Shown: piece after piece, positions 56,510 to 64,000 of the stretch | Position numbering within the stretch: position 1 is the stretch's first letter | How the letters are laid out: every line of letters starts with the position of its first letter | Assembly: GCF_043290135.1 (NCBI RefSeq) | Contig: NW_027464589.1 | Span: 7,879,001-7,943,000, forward strand | Direction of reading: 5' to 3' | DNA: 64,000 nt | From: Rhipicephalus microplus | Taxonomy: Eukaryota; Arthropoda; Arachnida; Ixodida; Ixodidae | Notes under the pieces: generated by a model | The model's database searches: none | Seen by the model: the letters and a program-made list of their open reading frames with translations, nothing else | What the model was told of the DNA's origin: nothing | Translations under genes and position numbers: made by a program

Positions 56510-56907
56510 TCGGTGCTAGCTTTTTTAAGAGATGTTCGCTTTTACCATGTCATATACCCAGGCATTGCATAGCATGCCCTCTCAAGAGAGGTTGCTGCTG
56601 CAGTGACTACATTGAAAAGCACTTGCCTCGCAGCCCTTGGACACAAGGGCGCTGATGAGACACTTGTGCTAGTGCCAAATATTTTTACACATGTTTTTAT
56701 TATCAAAACCTTTTGTCACCAATTTTTACTATCCATGTCACGCCACTGTCATGATTTTAATACTTATGTTTTTTACCCGCATTATAGCGAGGAATTTTGA
56801 GGCCCCTATACAGCCACGCAACATATCATTGTCCACATCTCTAGTCATTGAAATAGCGCTCTTTGGCCATCAATTGGCCCTTGCGCCATAAAGCGCCACA
56901 CATCATC
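56510..56907 (+). pseudogene. 3' end of the I-type LINE (beyond the BEL/Pao insertion)
   Basis: After the right BEL/Pao LTR the sequence continues in the LINE frame with LAFLRDVRFYHVIYPGIA, a stop at about 56570, and a 3' UTR. That UTR ends CGCCACACATCATCATATCG. The LINE frame before the left LTR and after the right LTR joins in phase when one copy of the TCGG target duplication is counted once. Confidence 0.8.
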
Positions 56908-56964
56908 ATATCGTACCCCCCTCCCCCCTAAAAAAATGCCTTTCAAAATGCACTCGGAGAATAG

Positions 56965-58878
56965 TCATTTATCCTGTCTAAATGTTTTTTTTTTCACTGA
57001 TTTGGCAATGCCAAGTGATGCTGCCCGTTTCTTGGCAGAGGCCTTGCTTCGCCACAAACCCACCTCTTCTGCCCTGCTCGAACCAGTAGGCATGATGCTT
57101 AGATTCAGCTCTTTGAGGACAGCTGTAGCTGCATGCTTGTTGCCTGCGTTAAAACGTAGCACGGCCTCTGCTACAGCTGCCTGCACAGCAACTAAAGGCC
57201 AGTTCTGCTCTTTAGACACCAAGCTCGGAATAACGGAGTGAAAACTCTCATTTGAGTTTAGAGTTTTATCTTTCGGACACCTTTGCAGGAGGCTCTTTTC
57301 TGACAGGCGATGGTAAACTGGCAGAAGGGCTTCTGCTACATCGCTTGGAAAATTATAATTATGCTTAGGTTTCGGATCTCCTTTAGCCTTGGTTGCATTG
57401 TGGCGGCACCATAATTTTTCACCCACTGGGCACAGCGAATGATTTGGACAACTATGCGTGGAGGTTATGTGGTAATAGGTTGCCATCACTGTACGGCTCA
57501 CGGCCTCCACGTCACCAGTGTGCGATTTCAATGCACGGCCATAGTAAACAGCCAACCTGTCCACAAGGTTGCCTATCAGCCGACTTTTGCCACCGAGGCT
57601 TCTGTTGCCTCCACTCTTATGCTTTTGAAATAGGTTACGTAGAGCGGAACCCATATGCTTCTGCACATAATACAGTCTTCCGTAGTGACCTCAACGTAGC
57701 CAAACACCTTACTCTTTCTTATAGCATAGTATGTACGGCAGTCACCGCCGGAGAGCATGAACGTATAGTGAAGATTGTGGCCCCGCAGTGAGTGGCCTTT
57801 GAAACAATCTTCCCTGCCTCCACTTCCATCTGTCCCGACTTGATGGTTGCGTTTTTGAGACACTGGTGGCTTGCTTTGCACTAGTTGTAGCCCTCGCTCT
57901 CTGGCTTAGGCCATTTTTCGCAGCTCGAATAAAAATTGGAACGTACTTGGTTCACATACCCAGTGAAAAGTTCCACTATAGTACCAACACCAATGTTAGA
58001 AGAATAACCTCTAGTTAGCCAAGTACCACAATAACGAATAGCAATGTTTCCTTTCTGCCCAAAGCATAAATATTCATACAATTTGCTGACTTCTTTCGTG
58101 CACTGTGTCATGACTGCTTAAGCAGCTCGGGTGGGAGCAGGCTCCAGCATTTTTTTGAGATGCCGCTGAAAGGTCTTGTTGTGTATTCCTAGCTGTAAAA
58201 TTCCCATTGACGAGAAAATTTCATTCATGGCTGTTCGACCATTGCCACAAGAAAGCATAGCGCGCGTAGCCAGCATGTTTATTTCGAAACGGTTGCATTT
58301 TTTTTTTTGCCCGCAACCTTTTGCGAGGTCCACTCTTGCCTAACCTTCTTGCACTTGTAAAACAAAGTCAGTTTTTTGGCTAGGCCGTAATTACAGTTAT
58401 CTCTGGCGAGTTCAATATCTCCCCCACGTGTCTTGCACTGCGAGGAACCGAGGAGTCGATTCACTAGCTCGAGATCAACGATCAAGTATGATATGCCGGT
58501 GGCATGGCCGAGGCTGATGTCACTGTGCTTGGGTCGGCGAAAGTGGTGGTCTTCCGTGCTGTCGCAGGCCTTAACTCGAGCCGATCAAGCGTCGCTACCT
58601 CGCAGGCCTTTTTTTTTTTGGGCAATTTCACTGCTTGTGACGATTCTGGAGTCTATTCTAAGACGACCGGAATCAGCGCAGTCATCCTCTTGCGGAACCG
58701 GCAGATCGCCTACACTGCCGTCGCTATCAGATGTGTTGCTATCAGATGCGGGGTCGGGGGTCACTGGCTCACCACTTTGATAGATCTGCCATGCCGTACT
58801 CTTAGCACATTTCTTGTTTTTTGCATTATTTTTGCCGAAGCGATGCACCGTGCCAAGCTTCTTTGCTCTGCCAGGCAT
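56965..58878 (-). pseudogene. Mutator-like transposase copy G (nearly full length)
   Basis: Minus strand from MPGRAKKLGTVHRFGKNNAK (58878), with an acidic linker. After a shift at the T-run at 58610 comes the finger/first domain (CKTRGGDIELARDNCNYGLA). After a second T-run (58300) follow EINMLATRAMLSCGNGRTAM and IHNKTFQRHLKKMLEPAPT. The catalytic region reads YCGTWLTRGYSSNIGVGTIV, HMGSALRNLFQKHKSGG, SLCPVGEKLWCRHNATKAKG and LNSNESFHSVIPSLVSKEQN, ending KKRAASLGIAKSVKKK. About 570 codons in total. The family moves DNA by a DDE-type reaction. Frame breaks at 58605, 58300, 58118, 57880 and about 57670, the first two at homopolymers. Confidence 0.75.
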
Positions 58879-59235
58879 GTTGAACACATCGTTGCAACAA
58901 GACAAAATGGCGTCGTCAGTTAGCAACTTTTTTTTTGTGATGTAGTTGCTACGCATAGGGTTGCTTACTGAGAAGATAAAAAAAATCCAGAAGCGCAAGC
59001 TATCGAAATATACCAAAATGGCTGTGATCGGACAAGCTGTTTGCGAGTTAGTGGCAGTTGAAATGGAGAGCATTTATAGTTTGAAGGGCAACAGCTGCAC
59101 CAGCAAATTTTATGTTGCTGTGACCGCACAAATGCACCATATTTTTAATACAAAATTGCAGACACGTGCAGAGTGGTAGTAGGAAAATGAAGACTGAAAA
59201 TTCAATTTTTCGGCAGATTTTCGGTTTCCAAGAGC

Positions 59236-59251
59236 CGTGTCTCCCCTCAAC
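59236..59251 (-). repeat. 5' terminal repeat-like end of Mutator-like copy G
   Basis: Read on the minus strand, TTGAGGGGAGACACGG lies 358 bp upstream of the start of copy G. The same motif with small changes begins copy B (8671) and the left end near copy E (30771). This defines a likely family terminus. Confidence 0.6.
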
Positions 59252-59739
59252 AAAATGATCTACTGCAATCCCGAAGCTTTTCGAACAGTGCAGGCACAGT
59301 TTGCGCTGAAAATTACTAACCTTGAAACGGGGCGATAACGAAACTTGAACAGAGAATGTGGCAACATGCAACATGAAGCATTTCAAGTTTATATGTTTCT
59401 TGAATACACAAATTGTTTTTTGCCATTCTCTCAGTTTCTAATTTTGCCACCTTTCATTCTTCTGACAAGCGCTTATCAGCTTAGGTGGACTAAATTTTGA
59501 TGATTTTTGTCTTGCTGAAAAGCTGGATGCTTAGTGTGTGCAAAAAACTGCCATAGGTAACTATAGGATACGGATAAGTTTAGGATACGGATATAGGATA
59601 AGTTTTTAGAAACAGTAAAATACGAAAAATATCTTTCGTTGGTAATGGATTAAAGTTCGAAGCTTCATAACTTTTGTTGTTGTAAAGCTAGAGCGATAAA
59701 ACATCTGCCCATATATTGACATCCGCTCATGTCAATATC

Positions 59740-60945
59740 ATATTTACTCGCGTAATGAACGCACTCTGGTAATAAAAGCACCCCTAACTTTAGTCGTTAT
59801 AATTTGGATTTTTGTCCTCGCATCATAAACGCACCCCCTACGTTCATCCGCTGCAGTCTTGCTAACCAACAAATGGTGCCTCCTTGCCCGCTGGATCTCT
59901 TTCATTTTTTATTATTATGCCGACCCCTTCAACCACCTCGGCTCGCTTCCTCCCCACAATCGCGCTCTGCCGCAGGCCGTATCGATTTTCATTCTATCTG
60001 CACGCAGCACGTCCCCAGTCTTTTTTTATTTATCTTTGCTCCACAGCGAGATTCACGAACAGTGAGAGTGTAATCGATAAGCATGCAGCCGATAAGCGTG
60101 CAGCGAGCGAAGGTCACGAAACTGCCTGCGCCAACCGACGGTCGCTTCCTGCGAACACGAAAGGTCCAACCGCATCCAAACGAAAGGTCCAAACGCAATT
60201 TTCAAGTGACGACGACAGGGTTTTCTGTCGCAGTGGCTGTTGCAAAGGGCCATTCGTCGCCATCGTGTTGCAGGTTTCTGGAAAACCAGAAGAAAATCGC
60301 CTGCTGCCCAGAAAGGATCGTGACGAATTTTGTAGCATGGTAGCACCCTCCATTCTCACTTCGGTTGAAATTTGCTCTTCGTGCTTGTTATTCATGTGTA
60401 CTTCAAGGAATGCAACCTTTTTACAGTAACTTCTCATGTGGAAAGCGAGGCAGCAGTCGTATTCTGTCCTTAATCTTGTTATCGACGGTTCATTTTGATG
60501 CTTCGATGGTAGCTTGCTGCAATGTTGGTTACTTGCTACAATGTCAACGGCATCGTCGCGGTTGTCGTGCGGGGTTGCCGCGAAGTTGGCAAAGTGCGTG
60601 GAGCACACGCTTCTGGGTGCCACTTGAGATTGCAGCAGATGCCACTGTTGTGGTTGAATGATTGCGATAAAATATAGCCGCGAATGTTTTATGGCGTGTG
60701 CAGGCAGGGCAGAGACAGCGTGCATCAACCACTAAAGATGAGTGAAGTGCAAAAAAGAAGCTCTTTCCAAACAGTGTACGCATATGTCAATTGTGAAAGG
60801 CTAAGGGACCTAACTTTCTTTTTTTTGCATCAGCACATTTTTTGCTCCTCTAAAGTGTTCATGAAATTTGCCCCGCGTAATAAATGCACCCCCAACTTTG
60901 CTCCCATTTTTCGAGGAAAAATGTGCGTTCATTACGCGAATTGGC
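59740..60945. mobile_element. Non-autonomous DNA element with CGCGTAATGAACGCAC ends
   Basis: CGCGTAATGAACGCAC at 59749-59764 and its exact inverse GTGCGTTCATTACGCG at 60923-60938 form 16-bp inverted ends about 1.2 kb apart. Related direct motifs follow on the left (TAATAAAAGCACCCCTAACT, CATAAACGCACCCCCTA) and inside the right end (GCGTAATAAATGCACCCCCA at 60875). The layout resembles pogo/Tigger-like elements. Open frames inside (up to about 200 codons) show no transposase motif I recognise. Confidence 0.6.
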
Positions 60946-61007
60946 TACATGAAGAGTTCATTACCCTAGTCTAAATAATAAGATGCCTGATATCTAAGTG
61001 CCCCTCC

Positions 61008-61152
61008 CCCTTCAAAGGGGTACTGACACGAAAGTTTTTACTTATGGTTTTTTTTTTTGCGTCAAATGGTAAGCCATGCCCCTAGAGCAAAGGAAACGTT
61101 ACCGGTAAGCATGAGTGTGCCCTGAAAAATAAATTACAGTATCCCTTTAAAA
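61008..61152. mobile_element. Small MITE with AAAGGG-TACTG ends
   Basis: Left end TTCAAAGGGGTACTGACACG and right end CAGTATCCCTTTAAAAG are imperfect inverted repeats enclosing about 140 bp. The right 65 bp (GCATGAGTGTGCCCTGAAAA onward) recurs at 62308-62372. Confidence 0.5.
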
Positions 61153-61537
61153 GCTAGTTTCGGTTCCTTCAGCATGGTCGCGTTATTTGCGGTATTTCCC
61201 TCTCCCAAAGCTTGTGTCAGCAACCGGCTGGGTTATCACATTGATGACGCTGATGTGTAAACTGATGTAAAGGGGTGGTAAATGGTCCACTTGGTGGATT
61301 TAAGCTTCCAAAATGTGAAGTCCTGGTAATTTTTTACAGTGAAACCAATTATCACTTGTGAGGTAACGCACAAGGGCTGTTTTCACGCCGTAGTTGTCCC
61401 CCGCCGTCACCTCCAACGTCCTCGGGGTCCGTAACCGCTACTTCCACAACGTCCTCGTTGAACTGAGATAACAGCCAAGCCGTATGTGTCTCATCAAGTG
61501 CGAGGCCTACGGGACAGCCTTCAGCTCTCCCATATTA

Positions 61538-62222
61538 TACCCGTGCCACACGGGCATAGAAAATGACATTTGGTGGCGAAGGCCTTCAGTTCCCGAATGA
61601 CATTCGTTTCGCCGGCGCTTCTACACGTCCAAAGCGAATGACATTTGACTTGATGATGTCGATCACAGCACCTTCCAAGTGAGCATTGAGTGAATAGCAA
61701 TAAAAAAAAATTAAGAAGCATTTACAAGCTTCATACACATCAGATAATCATCAAATGAAGAAATAAGCGTATTACGCTGTCCCAAGTTTTAGTTTCTTGC
61801 TTTGTTTTACAACGTTGCAGCCGACCGTAGCAACCTAAGCCAACACTAGTCAGATCCACAGCGTAAATAGACACTAAAACTGACAAGCGTTTCATTATCA
61901 ATACTTTATTTTCTTCGTATAACGTTCAAAGCATCTTTCTTTTTAAGACTTTAGAGCAAATAAAAGACTGGAAATTTCATTTTTAGCTCAATATGATTTG
62001 TTTTATATACTTTCAGGTAAATCGCACTTCGCGAGCTGTGTCGTCGAGAGTAGGCATTTCTCAGTCAACTGAGTTCTGGCGAAGGCAGTTGGCGGCGAAT
62101 GGCATTCGAATGGCATTCGGGAGAATGCCATTTTGTTCGCCCGTGTGGCACCGCGCGAATGGCAATAAATCTGAAGGCATTCAGGGGTAAATGCCATTTT
62201 TTCTGCCCGTGTGGCACGGGTA
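61538..62222. mobile_element. MITE with palindromic TIRs and TTA target duplication
   Basis: Left TACCCGTGCCACACGGGCA (61538) and right TGCCCGTGTGGCACGGGTA (ending 62222) are inverted. Each contains a self-complementary CCCGTG-CCA-CACGGG. TTA flanks both sides (61535-61537 and 62223-62225), as for PIF/Harbinger-type insertion. Sub-terminal regions repeat the near-palindrome GAATGNCATTC at least five times. No transposase is encoded in the 685 bp. Confidence 0.75.
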
Positions 62223-62307
62223 TTAGAGTACCAAGTACTTTAAATCGTTCAACACTTTTTTTAAACAGATAGGTCAGACATTTATTTATTTTCTTCACGT
62301 TCTATGC

Positions 62308-62372
62308 ATGAGTGTGCCCTGAAAAATAAATTGCAGCATCCCTTTAAAAGCTAGTTTCGGTTCCTACAGCAC
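62308..62372 (+). repeat. Second copy of the MITE right end
   Basis: GCATGAGTGTGCCCTGAAAA through CTAGTTTCGGTTCCT matches 61109-61171 with a few substitutions. It lies just right of the TTA-flanked MITE. No partner left end was found. Confidence 0.6.
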
Positions 62373-63103
62373 CATGACATCACTGCATGGTATGAGCAGC
62401 GCCACTAGTATGTGCATGCACAAGTTTTGGTGACCTATAGCCGCCTGCACATTGCTTCTTTGATTCATTTGCCCCTTGATAAGCCTATATCTTGTATTTG
62501 CGTGCACGTACACTATTCTAGACTCCGCTTACTCGCTTCACAGGAAGGCTGGAAGACGGTGACTGCACAACCGCACTGCACGAACAGACAATCGAGAGTG
62601 CGAAATGCAAGTGTCAATTTTTCGTTTTAGAGCTTGTCTTCATCCACACAGTTAGCCAGAGTGCTGCTTGAAGTCACCAGGATTAGTACTGTAGCCTGAC
62701 GTCATGTTGGTGTCGATGTTGGTAGGTGCGCCGCAAGAAAGTTTCAGAATATCTCAATAAAATGTTTTACCGGCATTTGCTGAGCGTCACACTTGCTCAG
62801 AGCCATCTTTGTATATGGATCAGATTTGTATGGCAGAGTAAACTCGCTCTCGAAAAAAGGTGTCGGTACCCCTTTCATACAGTGTGTTAGTCTTGCCACC
62901 ACAGTCTCCTGTCCCCGTCTCTCAATCCATCTCAGTTGCAAACACTCTCGAGAAAATCTTGACTGTCCGACCATTGATTGAAACAAAAGTTGTTCACATA
63001 ATTAAGGCGATATTAAAATATTCATTGAGAATACGTGAATCTTGGTGCATGAATTGCGCTTCTTGGAGCAATAAGAAATGCTGCCAGCAAACACACTAGC
63101 CAC

Positions 63104-63147
63104 AAATTTTATTTCTTTATTTCTTTATTTTTTATTTATCACATATG
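63104..63147 (+). repeat. Simple T-rich repeat
   Basis: (ATTTCTTT)n-like tract directly before the LINE 3' fragment. Confidence 0.7.
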
Positions 63148-63157
63148 GTGCAAGAAA

Positions 63158-63868
63158 TGACTTATGACTCTCAACTCTAACAAATCTAAATGCATGTCAA
63201 TAACCCGGCGATCTATTTCTCCCCCCTGTACCTACAGAATTAACGCCGTTCCCCTCCAGCATGTCTCTTCATATAAGTACCTCGGCGTTTACATTACCAA
63301 CAATCTATCTTGGCACACGCATGTTACCTACATCTGTAATAACGCTAACCGAACGCTAGGATACTTACGCTGCAACTTTTCTCGCGCTCCGCTGTCCCTC
63401 AAAATTCTATTATACCGATCACTAATTCGCCCAAAGCTTGAGTACGCGTCCGCTATATGGGATCCCGTGCAGCAAAATTTAATTAACGCGTTAGAATCTG
63501 TTCAGAACCGCTCAGTTCGGTTCATTTGTTCTAATTATTCCCGTACTGCTAGCATATCAGAAATGAAATCTAACCTTGACCTACCCAATTTAACTGTCCG
63601 GAGGAAACTTGCACGACTGCATTTTTTTCATAAGATATTTTTTCACAATCCATCAATGAAGCGAGACCTTATTTCACAACCGTCATACCACTCATCGCGC
63701 ATTGATCATCAGCATAAGGTTGCCATTCCGTTTTGCCGCACCAAATTCTTTTCAGCAGCCTTCTTACGGAAAACAGCCGCCGATTGGAACCACCTTCCCT
63801 CTTCCGTTGTAACAATAACAGACCCTTTGTTATTCAAGACTGCAATTTCTCAGCAATGCTTGTAACTA
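63158..63868 (+). pseudogene. LINE 3' fragment (CR1/L2-like RT tail)
   Basis: A 5'-truncated LINE with an open frame of about 235 codons: MTLNSNKSKCMSITRRSISP, SSYKYLGVYITNNLSWHTHV, TLGYLRCNFSRAPLSLKILL, LIRPKLEYASAIWDPVQQNL and AADWNHLPSSVVTITDPLLF. The order matches the thumb and tail of the plus-strand LINE at 34590-36461, which has VERYKYLGVILTSDLRW and LEYASVIWDPYTKNN. The catalytic palm is absent. The 3' UTR continues to the window edge. Confidence 0.88.
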
Positions 63869-64000
63869 TACGCAGTTTCCATTATCTATCTTTGTCTTGT
63901 ATGTGCTTGAATTCTTATACATTTTTAGTTGACTTATGTTGCCTTCCTGATTTGCGCATCTGACACTTGTTTCTTTATTTTGTCTTTTTTTTCTTGTGTG

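Larger units (their letters stand above)
46831..56907 (+). mobile_element. I-type LINE, interrupted by a BEL/Pao element
   Basis: Order on the + strand is ORF1 end (46854-47120), endonuclease (47120-47670), reverse transcriptase (48400-49215), a duplicated thumb region, RNase H (50125-50520), C-terminal zinc region (50690-50880), then BEL/Pao (50891-56509), then the LINE 3' end (56510-56907) with an ATC-repeat tail. The flanks ATATTGTACCCCCC (46817-46830) and ATATCGTACCCCCC (56908-56921) form a 14-bp target-site duplication with one mismatch. Presence of RNase H favours the I group. Confidence 0.88.
23601..64000 (+). other. eIF3d intron (5' part), at least 40.4 kb, TE-filled
   Basis: It begins with donor GTGAGTACAG. 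No continuing eIF3d exon was recognised up to the window end. All later features lie within it. Stretches without a supported gene are 23601-24140, 39565-40690, 41377-43515, 44530-44850, 46178-46816, 59252-59740 and 62380-63157. Those hold AT-rich sequence, a 19-C tract (39681-39699), a 16-G tract (41384-41399), and a cluster of TTGGAGCTT repeats (41710-41770). Confidence 0.7.

Noticed and set aside
60114..60728. 205-codon minus-strand frame and 181-codon plus-strand frame inside the 59.7-60.9 kb element
   Set aside because: The two overlap on opposite strands, contain no transposase motif and are best explained as chance open frames.

Overview
Eukaryotic nuclear DNA, most likely from a hard tick (Ixodidae, probably Metastriata). 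The evidence is four copies of the tRNA-derived tick SINE of the Ruka type, spliced exons with GT-AG borders, and a dense mixture of LINE, Ty3/Gypsy, BEL/Pao, Mutator-like, piggyBac-like, hAT-like and TIR/MITE elements. There are no operons, bacterial promoters or phage features.

Host gene: two exons on the + strand (6555-6879 and 23493-23600) encode a continuous piece of translation initiation factor eIF3 subunit d. The phases match, and the text continues from ...DDPIIRQ in the first exon to LAKTEGQ... in the second. No other eIF3d exon was seen. The whole window therefore appears to lie inside this one gene: at least 6.55 kb of upstream intron, a 16.6 kb intron, and at least 40.4 kb of the next intron. 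Nearly everything else is transposable-element (TE) sequence inside those introns.

Layout. 1-6.5 kb: hairpin-ended repeat, fold-back repeat, Mutator-like copies A (+, split by a SINE) and C (-). 7-10.2 kb: SINE, second hairpin-ended repeat, Mutator-like copy B, LINE fragment. 10.2-14.7 kb: minus-strand Ty3/Gypsy element with its 5' LTR and tRNA primer site, abutting a second Gypsy fragment. 17.5-19 kb: ~110-bp minisatellite. 20.2-24.5 kb: SINE, THAP relic, eIF3d exon, pogo-like end with a tandem duplication. 24.7-27 kb: hAT-like transposase gene split by a SINE. 27-30.3 kb: unassigned, perhaps LTR-element debris. 30.8-32.2 kb: Mutator-like copy E. 32.4-39.6 kb: minus-strand LINE with a plus-strand LINE inserted in it. 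40.7-41.4 kb: TIR element with a small basic ORF. 43.5-44.5 kb: Mutator-like copy F. 44.9-46.2 kb: piggyBac-like element with both TIRs. 46.2-59.25 kb: nest in which Mutator-like copy G holds an I-type LINE, which holds a BEL/Pao element. 59.7-62.4 kb: three small TIR elements. 63.2 kb to the end: 3' end of a LINE.

The target-site duplications and split reading frames give relative ages: Mutator-like G, then the I-type LINE, then BEL/Pao; the minus LINE before the plus LINE; Mutator-like A and the hAT-like gene before their SINEs. The Mutator-like family (six dispersed copies, none intact) is the most abundant unusual component. All coordinates, alignments and family calls were made by eye.
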